The position numbers were made by a program, and so were the translations under genes. From the NCBI RefSeq assembly GCF_001499675.1, contig NZ_LN609302.1, positions 2,389,896 through 2,453,895 of the forward strand: DNA of 64,000 nucleotides, in the 5' to 3' direction. The notes beneath the pieces were generated by a model. It ran no database searches, was not told the DNA's origin, and saw only the letters and a list, made by a program, of their open reading frames with translations. This DNA comes from Acetobacter ghanensis. GTDB taxonomy: Bacteria; Pseudomonadota; Alphaproteobacteria; Acetobacterales; Acetobacteraceae. Below are positions 1 through 9,615 of the stretch, one piece after another; the stretch's first letter is position 1, and every line of letters begins with the position of its first letter.

Positions 1-448
1 TGCAGCTTGAACTGCCGTCTCCTCCCTGACCACCAGCGCACTGCGGGGAGTTCCCGCCTTTGGCGGGCAGATACACGTTGGTTTCCAGCACTGCGGTGCG
101 TCCGTTCAGGCGGATTGTCCCTTCGACCCCCACCTTGTTACTGACCTCAATGGGTGCACCGGCTGGTGGCGGCGGGCCCTGCACCACCACATCGGAAAAA
201 TTGGCAGGGTTGACCGAACACACTTCGGACGAAGCCGTGCTGATTGTGCGTTCCACACCATTAATGGTGACCACCACATGCACATCAATAATATAAACCG
301 GGCCAGACACGCACAGCGTGCTCTCCCCATCGTTCGCAGAGTAGGGGGAACGGGTCTCGGGGGCGGCTTCGGCCCTATGGGCCGTTAGAGACAAGGCAAA
401 GGGGGCAAGAAAAAGACAGGATGCCATCACAAAAAGTCTTTGCTTCAT
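1..448 (-). CDS. Secreted protein of unknown function, C-terminus beyond window
   Basis: Reading leftwards from an ATG at 448, an open frame continues without a stop to the window edge (149 codons visible). It begins MKQRLFVMASCLFLAPF, a short basic start followed by a hydrophobic stretch and an Ala-rich cleavage region near residue 27-29, which is a typical Sec signal peptide. The mature part is beta-rich, has scattered cysteines and a proline run near residue 97, and reaches a Gly/Ser/Cys-rich section at the edge. I do not recognise a family. The protein is probably periplasmic or outer-membrane associated. The upstream gene is the tRNA, about 200 bp away. Confidence 0.6.
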   Translation of the reverse strand, partial: MKQRLFVMASCLFLAPFALSLTAHRAEAAPETRSPYSANDGESTLCVSGPVYIIDVHVVVTINGVERTISTASSEVCSVNPANFSDVVVQGPPPPAGAPIEVSNKVGVEGTIRLNGRTAVLETNVYLPAKGGNSPQCAGGQGGDGSSSC

Positions 449-480
449 CACCACTGCCAACACCCTTTATCCATCATTTG

Positions 481-504
481 TAAAAAAGCAGCCTTTATGC
501 TGCT
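481..504 (-). terminator. Rho-independent terminator downstream of tRNA-Arg
   Basis: On the minus strand AGCAGC-ATAAAG-GCTGCT forms a 6-bp stem with a 6-base loop, followed directly by a run of T residues. It lies about 150 bp downstream of the tRNA-Arg gene in the same orientation and just upstream of the secreted-protein gene. Confidence 0.55.
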
Positions 505-653
505 CCCAATCTGGCATGAATGGCCAAAAATAAACAGCCTGTCTCGGCCTCCAATACAAAGGAGCCTGTTGGGGCCAAAACAGACCAGCGCACCCTACCC
601 CAAAAACAGGGCATTGCCGCTTACACATTGAAATATAAGGGAATTTTTTAGGA

Positions 654-730
654 TGGTGGACCCGACGCGATTCGAACGCGTGACCTTTGCCTTCGGAGGG
701 CAACGCTCTATCCAGCTGAGCTACGGGTCC
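654..730 (-). tRNA. tRNA-Arg (anticodon CCG)
   Basis: The minus strand gives a full 77-nt cloverleaf. The acceptor stem GGACCCG pairs with CGGGTCC, the D-loop carries AGCTGGATAGAGC, the anticodon stem TTGCC/GGCAA encloses the loop CTCCGAA (anticodon CCG, reading CGG), and the T-arm contains GTTCGAATC. The discriminator A and the CCA end are encoded in the DNA (positions 657-654). Confidence 0.95.
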
Positions 731-847
731 CTTGGCCCTTCTCCTAGCCCAAAGCGGGGGGCGTTGCCAAGCCTTTATCTTTAACCTGCGACAACTTACC
801 CACTAGCAGCCAGACCACCCTGATCCGCAAGGTGTAACGTGGTCTAT

Positions 848-1990
848 TTATGGCGCGGCGGCACCGTCCAGCCGGGCGGGCAGAAACCATGCCGGGTCAC
901 CCGTTGCTGTGCCCCGCTCCCCTGCACCCTGCGCCATCCACGCAGCAGCCGCCAGATCGCCCCCCGATGGCAAAAACCGCTCCGGGTGGCTTATCCAGCT
1001 TGCAATATCGTTTAAGGCGGCCACCCCGTTCCGGTCACGCAGCAGCAGATGGTGCCCACCCGTTACAAGGTCCAACCGGACATGTGCAGGCAACACCCGC
1101 CACACCTGAGCCATGGCTTGCGGAGGCACAAGCTGGTCCTGATCTCCATAAAGGCAAAGAACAGGGCCATGCAGGTGTGGGGCCACGTGGGCTGCCCTAC
1201 GCATCAGCATGACCAGCCCGCGCAGGGCTTCCAGCCGCGTTTCACGCAGGGTTAGCGGGTCATAATACAGGCGGATAAGAGCTGCGCGGTTATCGCTCGC
1301 CACCACATGCACCGGCAATTCCCGCCCTGTCACAAGCCGTTTGGGAAAAACCTTTGCCAGCACATCCAGCGGAATATCCGCCCCCCATCCAAGGTCCCAC
1401 ACCGCAGGAGCGAGCAGTATGGTCCCCGCCACATGGGGCGCAAAAGGGTCTGCCATAAGCGCCATAAGAATAGCACCGCCCATGCTCTCCCCCATAAGGT
1501 AAAGCGGCACATCGGGGTGTTCATGCTCAATCTGAGCGGCTTCTTCCCGCACATCAGCCACCAGACGCGCGCTCCCGGCCCAGCCGCCACGCATGGGGGC
1601 GCCCCCAAACCCGCGCACATCAGGCGCAACCAATGTAACCCCCTGCCCGGCAAGGTTGGGGGCGGAAGATTCCCATGCGTCCCGGCTATCATTAAAACCA
1701 TGCAGAGCCAGCACCACAGCCCGTTCCGGGCCATGCGCCTGCCAGACACGAGCGGGAATAGCCGCGCCATCCCGCAAGGAAAACACAAGGTCGGGAGGAA
1801 CAAGGCGGCCTGCCGCAGCATACCGTGCAGGGGGAACTGGCACTGGCTGGGGAATGGCCGTACACCCCACAAGCAAAACCAGCAGGCATACCAGCGCCAT
1901 CCACCCCCGGCTTCTGCGGCGCAGGAGGGCGTTGCTCACGCGTATGGGAAAAGAGGCATACTGCACAACCACGGTTGGAATGCGTATCAT
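848..1990 (-). CDS. Alpha/beta hydrolase lipoprotein (monoacylglycerol lipase/lysophospholipase-like)
   Basis: Serine hydrolase of the alpha/beta fold, resembling the monoacylglycerol lipase/lysophospholipase group (Hydrolase_4). Visible motifs are the oxyanion-region HGFNDSRDAWE, the nucleophile elbow GESMGG, an aspartate in YGDQDQLVPP and a late histidine in GGHHLLLRD, which together complete a Ser-Asp-His triad. A lipobox (LLVGC) ends a hydrophobic segment, so the protein is probably membrane-anchored and faces the periplasm. The ATG at 1900 (MALVCLL) sits directly before the hydrophobic segment and may be the real start; the longer form adds 30 basic residues. Substrate unknown, probably a lipid ester. 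Confidence 0.8.
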   Translation of the reverse strand: MIRIPTVVVQYASFPIRVSNALLRRRSRGWMALVCLLVLLVGCTAIPQPVPVPPARYAAAGRLVPPDLVFSLRDGAAIPARVWQAHGPERAVVLALHGFNDSRDAWESSAPNLAGQGVTLVAPDVRGFGGAPMRGGWAGSARLVADVREEAAQIEHEHPDVPLYLMGESMGGAILMALMADPFAPHVAGTILLAPAVWDLGWGADIPLDVLAKVFPKRLVTGRELPVHVVASDNRAALIRLYYDPLTLRETRLEALRGLVMLMRRAAHVAPHLHGPVLCLYGDQDQLVPPQAMAQVWRVLPAHVRLDLVTGGHHLLLRDRNGVAALNDIASWISHPERFLPSGGDLAAAAWMAQGAGERGTATGDPAWFLPARLDGAAAP

Positions 1991-2044
1991 CCCACCTGAC
2001 TTTACGCCACACCTCTACGCGCCAATCTGGAAAGGCCCAGCTTC

Positions 2045-2260
2045 ATGCTCATCCAACCGGCAAACCCCATTCCACGCCCCCGTCTGGGCCATGTGGAGAC
2101 CATTCTGGTGGACCAACGCAAAATTGCCTGCGATGGCGGGTTAGGCCCGTTAGGTCACCCCCGCGTCTGGCTTAAAATTGGCGGTCACCAAACCGTCTGC
2201 CCCTACTGCTCGCGCCTGTTCGTGCTTCAGCCGGGTGCGGCAACCGACTCCGGGCACTGA
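2045..2260 (+). CDS. Zinc-finger domain protein (CHCC / NDUFS6-like)
   Basis: A 71-residue protein with the compact pattern CDGG-x4-GHPRVWL followed by CPYCSRLFVL. This is the CHCC zinc-finger seen in small alphaproteobacterial proteins and in the mitochondrial complex I subunit NDUFS6. Zinc binding through three Cys and one His is expected. It is divergently placed from the lipoprotein hydrolase. Its role in bacteria is not established; a link to respiratory complex I is inferred only from the homology. Confidence 0.8.
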   Translation: MLIQPANPIPRPRLGHVETILVDQRKIACDGGLGPLGHPRVWLKIGGHQTVCPYCSRLFVLQPGAATDSGH

Positions 2261-2350
2261 ATCCAGCATTGGGTGGACGATCCATTTCCCACAGGGGCAT
2301 GGTTTGCGTATGCTGCGGCTTTTAGCCTCTACCCGAGTTGAAAGCTGACG

Positions 2351-4608
2351 TTGATGCGCCGCCCTGCCCGCTCCGCCACACTGCCCTCCTGCCCCTCGGT
2401 CCATCAAGCTGCAAGGCGTGGTGCCTATGGGGCCTTGCGGCTTGGGCGCTTTGGGTTGGCCGGGTTACTGGCCTGCCTGTGGCAAACCACCGCGGGCCTT
2501 TCTCCCCACACGGTGCAGGCGGCGGAAAGTGCGCCAGTTGTCAGCCCCCGCAGCACCGCAACCCTGATTACGGAATCCGATACAGCACGTGCGGACCGCC
2601 CCCTGCATGTTGCACTGCGCCTGCGCCTTAAACCGGGCTGGCACACCTACTGGCTCAACCCCGGAGATGCGGGAGACCCTGTTACCCTCAACGTAACAGC
2701 AACCGGTGCACTGCTGGGGAATAGCCAGAACATTACGTGGCCGACCCCGGAACGCATAAGAGATGCGTCCTTGATGTCCTACGCCTATACGGGCGACGTT
2801 GTGCTGCCGGTTACTCTCCCCCTGCAAGCGAACACTACGGATAATAAAGAGGAACAGACCACCCTGCGCGCGCAAGCCAGTTGGCTGGTTTGCGAACAGG
2901 CCTGTATTCCCGAGGAAGGCACGTTCAGCCTAACGCTGCCAACCGGGGCACCTCATCCCTCTGCCCAAGCCCCTCTGTTTGCGCAGGCCGCACAGCACAC
3001 ACCCGTACCCTCCCCTTACCCGGTCACAATCAGCCCCGATGGAACCCTGCTTGTGCAGGGCGCGGAACTGACCCCGCAATCCGTCGCCAGCGCGTGGTTC
3101 ATGCCACAGGAACGGGGGCAGATCGCAGAGGCCGCACCACAAGCACTGGCCTTTACCCCCCAAGGGTTCACCCTACGCCTGAGCACTGCGGACAGCTTTG
3201 TCAAAGACAAGCCATTTGCCGGGATTCTGGTACTACGAGACCCCGCCGGGGCAGAACATGCACTGAGCGTACAGGCTACCCCCCAGCCCAACAGCCCAGC
3301 AAAAACGGCCACCAGTCAGCCCTCCGTCCCGGCATTGCAGCCTGATGTGCAGAACACCTCCGCCACCACTCATGATGCCAGTGGCCTGCTCCGCCTGATT
3401 GTGCTTGGGCTTCTTGGCGGACTGGTGCTGAACCTGATGCCATGTGTTTTTCCCATTCTGGCCATGAAGGCGCTTGCCGTGGCCCGCATGGGGCAAAGCG
3501 AACGCAAGCACCAAAAGCAAAGTGCCATAGCCTATGCCGGCGGCGTTATTGGAGGTTTTACTACGCTTGGGGCACTGGTTATGGGGCTGCGGCTTGGAGG
3601 GGCTGCAACGGGTTGGGGGTTCCAGTTCCAGTCCACCGTATTTGTGGGCATGATGACGTGGCTGCTGTTTGCCATGGCGCTTAACCTGCTGGGCGTGTTT
3701 GCGTTTTTACCTCCGTCCTTTGGTGCATCTCCCCCCCACAGGCACGGGCTTGCGCATGATGTGCTGACCGGCTTGCTGGCTGTGGTCGTGGCATCGCCTT
3801 GCACAGCGCCGTTTATGGGGGTTGCCATTGCTGGCGCATTGGCCGGACCACCGTTAAGCGGGCTGGTTATTTTTGCAGCCCTTGGCGCCGGGCTGGCCGC
3901 ACCCTACGTGCTGCTGGCCTTTAGCCCCGGCCTTGCTGGCCACCTGCCCCGCCCCGGTGCATGGATGGACTATTTGCGCCAGTTTCTGGCTTTTCCGCTG
4001 CTTGGCACCTGCGTGTGGCTCCTCTGGGTTGCCACGGTAGAAGGGGGTGCCACCACCATGTTGCTACTGTGCTCTGGCATGGTGTTTCTGGCTTTTGCCG
4101 CATGGATTTATGGCATTGCCCAAAAACGCCAGCTCCATGCAGGCCATAGCCGGGCCTGCACCGCGCTATACGGCGTTGCCCTGCTGGGGCTGCTGGGCGC
4201 CATGGCGCTGCTCCTACCCTGCAACAGCAAACAGGCCAACAGGCTGACGCCACCCCCATTCCACCTAAAGGCACCGAGGCTTTCTCGCCCGAGCGCCTGA
4301 ACGCCCTACACGCTGCGGGTAAGCCTGTATTTGTGGATATGACGGCAGCCTGGTGCATTACCTGCCTTGTGAACGAGCGCGTAGCCCTGAACACCGAGGC
4401 CACCCAAACCGCCATGGCCCGCTACGGCGTAACTGTTCTGCGGGGGGACTGGACGCGACGAGACCCCACCATAACCACCTTTTTGCACGCCCACGGGCGC
4501 GATGGTGTGCCTTTTTATCTGTTTGTTCCCGCACATGGGCCTGCGGTGGTGCTTCCGCAAATTCTTACACAGGGTCTGGTTATCAGCACCATAACACCCC
4601 AGCCCTGA
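2351..4608 (+). pseudogene. Thiol:disulfide interchange protein DsbD-type, frameshifted
   Basis: Membrane reductase that passes electrons from cytoplasmic thioredoxin to periplasmic proteins. Frame 1 of the gene (2351-4300) has a signal sequence, an N-terminal DsbD-alpha-like domain with the cysteine pair in LVCEQACIP, then eight or so membrane segments with the conserved NLMPCVFPIL and SPCTAPFMG motifs. The C-terminal thioredoxin domain (WCITC redox motif at about 4351) is intact but lies in the -1 frame, ending at 4608. One extra C in the CCC at 4217-4219 restores a continuous frame running from ALLLPLQQQTG into the thioredoxin domain. Either the gene is truncated or the sequence is missing one base. 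Confidence 0.8.
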
Positions 4609-4646
4609 CCACACGGGGCCTAGGGCACCTGCTTTTTCATCCGCCT

Positions 4647-4982
4647 TTAATGCGTAGTGGATGAAAACAGGTTGATGACCAGAACACCTGCAAGAATAAG
4701 CGCAATGCCTGCAATGGCCGGGGCATCAAGCGTCTGTTTTAAAAACACCGTCCCAATGAGGGATATGAGCACAATCCCCACGCCGGACCACAGGGCATAC
4801 ACAACCCCCGCAGGCATGGTTTTGAGCGGGATGGACAGGCAGTAAAAAGCACACCCATAAGCCAGCAGGCTCATAACAACAGGTAGCCACCGCGCAAACC
4901 CCTGCGAAGCTGCCAGACACGCCGTGCCAATAACCTCGGCAACTATGGCAATGCCCAGCAGCAAAAAGGGTTTGTGCATCAT
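4647..4982 (-). CDS. SMR-family multidrug efflux transporter (EmrE-like)
   Basis: A 111-residue protein with four hydrophobic segments, the size of the Small Multidrug Resistance family. The membrane-embedded glutamate that binds proton and cationic drug is visible in the first helix (GIAIVAEVIGTACLA). The motifs YALWSGVGIVLISLIG and LDAPAIAGIALILAGVLVIN in helices 3 and 4 are typical of the EmrE/QacE branch rather than the SugE branch. It probably acts as a dimer in the inner membrane exchanging protons for quaternary ammonium compounds. It converges on the dsbD-type gene and lies upstream of serS on the same strand. Confidence 0.88.
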   Translation of the reverse strand: MMHKPFLLLGIAIVAEVIGTACLAASQGFARWLPVVMSLLAYGCAFYCLSIPLKTMPAGVVYALWSGVGIVLISLIGTVFLKQTLDAPAIAGIALILAGVLVINLFSSTTH

Positions 4983-5015
4983 GCCCCTATACTCTGGGGC
5001 ATGGGGAGCGGACTG

Positions 5016-6284
5016 TTACGCAATGCGCGCAAGACCGCCCATATAAGGCCGCAGGACCTCCGGCACGGTAATGGAGCCGTCCTCATTCTGATAATTTTCC
5101 ATAACGGCAATCAGTGTGCGCCCTACAGCCAGACCGGAGCCATTAAGCGTATGGACAAAGGCAGGCACACCACCCGCTTGCGCCCGATACCGGGCATTCA
5201 TGCGGCGAGCCTGAAAATCACGCGTGTTGGAACAGGACGAAATTTCGCGCCATGCGTCCTGCCCCGGCAACCATGCTTCCAGATCAAAGGTCTTGGCGGC
5301 CCCAAAACCCGTATCCCCAGCGCAGAGCAGCATACGGCGGTAAGGAATGTTCAGTTTTTCCAAAACGGTTTCCGCGCAGCGGGTCATGCGTTCGTGTTCG
5401 GCATCACTTTCTTCCGGCGTGGAAATCGTCACCATTTCCACTTTTTCAAACTGATGCTGGCGCAGCATACCACGCACGTCCCGCCCGGATGCCCCGGCCT
5501 CGCTCCTAAAGCACTGGCTCAGCGCAGTCATCCGCAGGGGCAGAGCCGCTCGGTCCAGAATATCCCCCGCGACAGAGGCGGTCAGCGGCACTTCGGCCGT
5601 GGGAATAAGCCAGCGCCCATCCTCGGTTTTAAAGGACTGGTCGGCAAATTTGGGCAGCTTGTCCGTGCCGTACATGGCGTCATCATTCACCAGTACGGGC
5701 ACCTGCATTTCCATGTAGTCATGTTCGCCCACATGCAGGTCCAGCATAAACTGGCCCAATGCGCGCTCCAGCCGCGCCAGTGCACCACGCAGCACCACAA
5801 AACGGGAGCCGGAGAGCTTGGCCGCCGTGGCAAAATCCATCTGCCCCAGTGCTTCACCCAGCTCAAAATGCTGCTTGGGCGCAAAGGTGAAGTCAGGCTT
5901 GGTACCCCATGTGTGCTGCACCACGTTTGCGGTTTCGTCCGGGCCGTTGGGCACGCTTGCATCCAGCCGGTTCGGCAGCGTTGCCAGCAAAGCGGTGGTC
6001 TGGCCGCCCAGCACGTCCACCTTTTCCTTCAACCCGTCCATATCAGCACGTAGGGCGGCCCCTTCAGCCTCCAGTGCTGCGGTATCGCCTCCCGAACGTT
6101 TGAGGGTCCCGATCTCACGCGCGAGGGTTTTGCTCCGTGTCTGCTTGTCCTGCAGAAGGGTCTGGGCCTGCCGTTTTTCCTCATCCCACGCCAGAAGCTG
6201 CGCAGAGACCGGCTCCATGCCCCTGCGGGCCAGATCGGCATCAAACGCGGTGGGGTCGGCCCTTAGGGCACGGATGTCATGCAT
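5016..6284 (-). CDS. serS: Seryl-tRNA synthetase
   Basis: Charges tRNA-Ser (and the tRNA for selenocysteine where present) with serine. The 422-residue protein starts [22 protein letters not shown], continues through the long antiparallel coiled-coil arm (about residues 30-110) that recognises the tRNA, and contains the class II synthetase motifs 2 and 3 ([21 protein letters not shown]; a C-terminal [18 protein letters not shown]). Length is normal for bacterial SerS. It is the last gene of the minus-strand block, three bases downstream of tatC. Confidence 0.97.
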   Translation of the reverse strand: MHDIRALRADPTAFDADLARRGMEPVSAQLLAWDEEKRQAQTLLQDKQTRSKTLAREIGTLKRSGGDTAALEAEGAALRADMDGLKEKVDVLGGQTTALLATLPNRLDASVPNGPDETANVVQHTWGTKPDFTFAPKQHFELGEALGQMDFATAAKLSGSRFVVLRGALARLERALGQFMLDLHVGEHDYMEMQVPVLVNDDAMYGTDKLPKFADQSFKTEDGRWLIPTAEVPLTASVAGDILDRAALPLRMTALSQCFRSEAGASGRDVRGMLRQHQFEKVEMVTISTPEESDAEHERMTRCAETVLEKLNIPYRRMLLCAGDTGFGAAKTFDLEAWLPGQDAWREISSCSNTRDFQARRMNARYRAQAGGVPAFVHTLNGSGLAVGRTLIAVMENYQNEDGSITVPEVLRPYMGGLARIA

Positions 6285-6287
6285 GGA

Positions 6288-7121
6288 TCAGGGAACCTCC
6301 TGTTCGGGGTTGGTCTTGGGGTCGGGCGTCTCCACAACCGGGCGTTTAGGCTCGATAACGCGGGCGCACAGAATGGAAATTTCGTAAAGCAGTATCAGCG
6401 GCACGGCCAGACCGAACTGGGTAATGGGGTCGGGCGGCATAAAGATGGCCCCCAGCACAAATGCCCCCACAATGGCGTAACGACGGAACTTGCGCAGCAT
6501 GGCGGAGGTGACAATACCCACACGTGCAAGCAGGCTGAGCACCACCGGCAGCTCAAACGCAATGCCAAACGCCATGATCATCTTCATGACCAGTGACAGA
6601 TATTCCGACACCTTGGCCTGAAGCTCGATCTGCACCTGCTCCCCCCCGGCCCCCGGCGTCTGAAAAGACACAAAGAACCGCCATGCCACGGGGAAGATGA
6701 AGTAGTAGGCCAGCGCCGCCCCAGCCACAAACAACACCGGCGTTGCCACAAGAAACGGTGCAAACACCCGCTTTTCGGACCGGTAAAGCCCCGGTGCAAT
6801 GAACATCCACGCCTGAATGGCCACAATGGGGAAGGACAGGAACGCCGCGCCAAACAACGCCACACGGATATAGGTAAAAAACGCCTCGTACAGCGCCGTA
6901 TAGATCAGATGGGGCTGCTCGCCCCGCTGGCGCATAATCTCACCCAGTGGGCGGGCCAGAAACAGGTAAATATCGCCCGCATAATGGTAGCACAGGGCAA
7001 AACACACAATAAACGCAGCCCCCGACCACAGCAGGCGGCGGCGGAGTTCAAGCAGATGCTCCAGCAGGGGCATCGGCTCATCGTGAATTGGGTCTTCCTG
7101 ATAAGGTCCGTTATCGCTCAT
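6288..7121 (-). CDS. tatC: Sec-independent protein translocase TatC
   Basis: Six-helix inner-membrane receptor for folded proteins carrying twin-arginine signals. The 277-residue protein shows the conserved start PLLEHLLELRRRLLWS (cytoplasmic signal-binding region), six hydrophobic segments, the motif FEAxF-like YEAFFTYIRVALFGAAFLSFP and the late FMPPDPITQFGLAVPLILLYE. It overlaps tatB by four bases, so the two are translationally coupled. No tatA lies next to it. One likely client nearby is the Tat-type esterase at 53,714. Confidence 0.96.
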   Translation of the reverse strand: MSDNGPYQEDPIHDEPMPLLEHLLELRRRLLWSGAAFIVCFALCYHYAGDIYLFLARPLGEIMRQRGEQPHLIYTALYEAFFTYIRVALFGAAFLSFPIVAIQAWMFIAPGLYRSEKRVFAPFLVATPVLFVAGAALAYYFIFPVAWRFFVSFQTPGAGGEQVQIELQAKVSEYLSLVMKMIMAFGIAFELPVVLSLLARVGIVTSAMLRKFRRYAIVGAFVLGAIFMPPDPITQFGLAVPLILLYEISILCARVIEPKRPVVETPDPKTNPEQEVP

Positions 7122-7837
7122 GCCTGCTGATCCGCCGTCGTACTACCTGTTCCATCCTGTTGCGCCTGCTCCGTAGCCCCGTCCCCTCCAACGGGTTCCG
7201 TAGAGGGAGCCGTGGCAGGTTGCGCCATACCGGGCGGGTCCACCCGAACGGAAATAAGGCTGGGAGCCACGCTATGGCCTGCATGAACAAGACGCACGGG
7301 GGGCAGAATGGCTGGGGGGTGCAGCCGGTCCTGCTCTCGCAGAATGCGGCGCACAATCATGGGGGGCAGTTCGGGCGGGGCACTCTCCACCTCCCGGTCA
7401 TAGGCTGTGTCCTGCCATACCGGAGCGGAGCCATACAGCCCGCTCCCCACAGCGTCGGGGGTATAATCGGTGGTGGAAGAGGCTGGGCTTGTGGAGCGCG
7501 GAACCGCATCCAGCGCTCTGGGTCCTGCGGGCACAAACTGGTCGGCAAGCGGTGGGGGCGTTACGGCTTTGCTCAGCGTTCCGTCACTGTCCAGCGCCTT
7601 CATAATCCGGCCGCGCACGTTCAGGTTCTTCAGGTCCCGCACATGGTCACGCACTTCCGACAGGTCCGCCTCACGCACGACCTCATCCAGATGGGACTGG
7701 AACTCACTGGCCAGTGCACGGGCTTTTTTTATACCTTTTGCAAGGCCGCGAATGGCAACTGGCAGATCCTTCGGGCCAATGACAATAAGCGCCACTGCGC
7801 CAATCAGGGCAAATTCCGACCATGCAAAATCAAACAT
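7118..7837 (-). CDS. tatB: Sec-independent protein translocase TatB
   Basis: TatB forms the substrate receptor with TatC. The first 40 residues show the single N-terminal membrane helix and hinge (MFDFAWSEFALIGAVALIVIGPKDLP), followed by an amphipathic helix (VAIRGLAKGIKKARALASEF) and a long charged helix. The last 130 residues are Pro/Ala/Thr-rich and poorly conserved, giving 239 residues, long for the family but common in this group of bacteria. The glutamate at position 8 and the GP hinge support TatB rather than TatA. Confidence 0.93.
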   Translation of the reverse strand: MFDFAWSEFALIGAVALIVIGPKDLPVAIRGLAKGIKKARALASEFQSHLDEVVREADLSEVRDHVRDLKNLNVRGRIMKALDSDGTLSKAVTPPPLADQFVPAGPRALDAVPRSTSPASSTTDYTPDAVGSGLYGSAPVWQDTAYDREVESAPPELPPMIVRRILREQDRLHPPAILPPVRLVHAGHSVAPSLISVRVDPPGMAQPATAPSTEPVGGDGATEQAQQDGTGSTTADQQA

Positions 7838-7912
7838 AAGCAGCCCCGTTCACGCCCACCCCGTGCGCCCCACAACGCATTCCTTGCAACTCAGATGGCG
7901 TGAGCATCTCTA

Positions 7913-8650
7913 TCACGGACCCTCCGGAGCGGAAACCGCAACCTGCGCAACCTCCCCATCCGCCGCAATGCTGGCACTGGGGGCCTCAGCCTCCACGGCA
8001 GCGTCCTGATTTTGCCCTTCATCAGCGTTAAAGGGAATTGCCGACTGCCCCGTACCCAGATCAGCCGGGTTCTGGGGAATATCGACCATAAGTTCTTCCC
8101 TGCGTGGCAGGTCGGAGAGCGCACGCAGGCCAAAATGGCGCAGGAAGTCCGGCGTGGTGCCCCACAGAACGGGCCGCCCCGGCACCTCCTTGCGCCCACG
8201 CGGGGCAATCAGTTCCGCCTCGATCAGGGTATCGAGCACGTTCTGCCCAAGGCTTACGCCTCGAATTTCCTCTATTTCCACGCGGGTACAGGGCTGGTGG
8301 TAGGCAATAATGGCCAGTGTTTCCATGACCGCGCGGGGCAGCCGCCTTGGCCGCTCCAGCACACGGGTCAGCAAAGGCGCCAGATCGGGTGCCGTGCGGA
8401 ACTGCCAGCCCCCTGCCACTTCCACTGGGAATACGCCCTTGCCCTCATAGCGCTGCACAAGAGCCGCCAGCACCGCTGCCACAAAAGCCCCCAGATCCTC
8501 TTCCCCCGCAGGCATGATCTGCCTGCCCTCCAGCAGGTCTGCAAGACGGCGGGCGCTTACCGGCTCGGTAGAGGCAAAAATAAGCGCTTCGGCCAGCCTT
8601 ACGGCCTCTTCCGGCACGGGCTGGGGTGTGGGTTCGGGGGTGCTGGTCAT
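7913..8650 (-). CDS. scpB: Segregation and condensation protein B (SMC-ScpAB complex)
   Basis: ScpB binds as a dimer to the middle of ScpA and helps the SMC complex compact and separate chromosomes. The 245-residue protein has the two winged-helix domains: AEALIFASTEPVSARRLADLL near the start and the conserved LPRAVMETLAIIAYHQPCTRVEIEEIRGV in the second domain. The last 60 residues are acidic and Ala/Pro-rich. The start codon overlaps the repaired stop of scpA as ATGA. About 75 bp separate it from tatB. Confidence 0.92.
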   Translation of the reverse strand: MTSTPEPTPQPVPEEAVRLAEALIFASTEPVSARRLADLLEGRQIMPAGEEDLGAFVAAVLAALVQRYEGKGVFPVEVAGGWQFRTAPDLAPLLTRVLERPRRLPRAVMETLAIIAYHQPCTRVEIEEIRGVSLGQNVLDTLIEAELIAPRGRKEVPGRPVLWGTTPDFLRHFGLRALSDLPRREELMVDIPQNPADLGTGQSAIPFNADEGQNQDAAVEAEAPSASIAADGEVAQVAVSAPEGP

Positions 8651-9607
8651 GCGTCCTGCCTCTCTTCTCCACCATGCTGAGGAGCACTTTCTGCCGCATC
8701 GGGCTGGAGTGCTTCATCCCCTGTCGGCTCAGTCTGTTCATGCGGGCGCAGCATGATCTGACCAAAGGTTTCATCCTGCCGCAGTTCCAGCCGCCCTGTT
8801 TTGGCCTAGTTCCAGCCCTGCTATCAGGGTTCCTGCCATGGCTGCGCGGCGCTGGCGCAGGGCATCCTCGCCCTCCATCTGTTCGGGCAGTGTCTCGGGC
8901 AGAAATGCATCCAGCGTGCTCCAGCCCGGTGGCGTTTCCCCCAACAGGCGTGTCAGCCTGCTCAACGCATCCTGCACGGTCCAGAACCGAATGGTGCGGG
9001 GTGCGTAAATACGCCTGCGTGCAGTCCGCCTGACAGCGGCAAGGTAGGCCCGCATGAGCTGCTGCATATCCAGCGCCAGCCCGGAGCGGTCCACCTCTAC
9101 CAGATCTTCAGGCAGGCCACGGGCAAACACATCCCGCCCAAGGCGCGGGCGGGCATCCAGCCAGCGGGCCAGTTCCCCCATGCAGGCGAGTTCAATAAGC
9201 CGCTCCTGCAACAGCTCAGCGGCTTCCTCCCCCTCTATCGCCAGTTCATCATCAGCGGGGAGCAGCAGACGGGATTTAAGCCATGCCAGCCATGCCGCCA
9301 TAACCAACCAGTCAGCCGCCAGTTCCAGCCTGACACGGCGGGCATTTTCCACCACCGCCAGATACTGCTCAACCAGTTGCAGGATGGAAATACGGGCAAG
9401 GTCCACCTTTTGCGCCCGCGCCAGATCAAGCAGAAGGTCCATTGGACCTTCAAACCCCTCCAGCCGCAAAAGCGGAACACGTGGCACCTGCCCGTCCGCC
9501 ACATCCTGCGGCGGGGGAGCGGGCTGGTCTGCTGGCGTGTGGGCGGGTGCGGGGTGTGTTACCTCCCCCGCCGGGTTGTGGGATACGGATTCCATCGGGC
9601 GTTCCAC
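8647..9607 (-). pseudogene. scpA: Segregation and condensation protein A, frameshifted near 3' end
   Basis: Kleisin of the SMC complex. The N-terminal domain is clear (LRLEGFEGPMDLLLDLARAQ), as are the central helices. As written the frame ends at 8771 after GLELGQNRAAG, which does not look like a kleisin end. Removing one base at about 8807 (the T of CCTAG on the plus strand) continues it as GLELAKTGRLELRQDETFGQ and on to a stop overlapping the scpB start as ATGA, the expected coupled arrangement. The lost segment is the C-terminal winged helix that touches the SMC head, so a real loss would probably be harmful. A sequence error is the likelier reading. Confidence 0.85.
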
Positions 9608-9615
9608 GGCGTGCG

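Noticed and set aside
4190..4240. Programmed -1 frameshift in the dsbD-like gene
   Set aside because: No slippery heptamer of the X XXY YYZ type or following pseudoknot was seen; a missing C in the CCC run explains the break more simply.
4974..6053. Long plus-strand frame opposite serS (359 codons)
   Set aside because: It reads the complement of a gene with clear synthetase motifs and has no recognisable family, only Arg/His/Pro-rich composition typical of antisense frames in GC-rich DNA.
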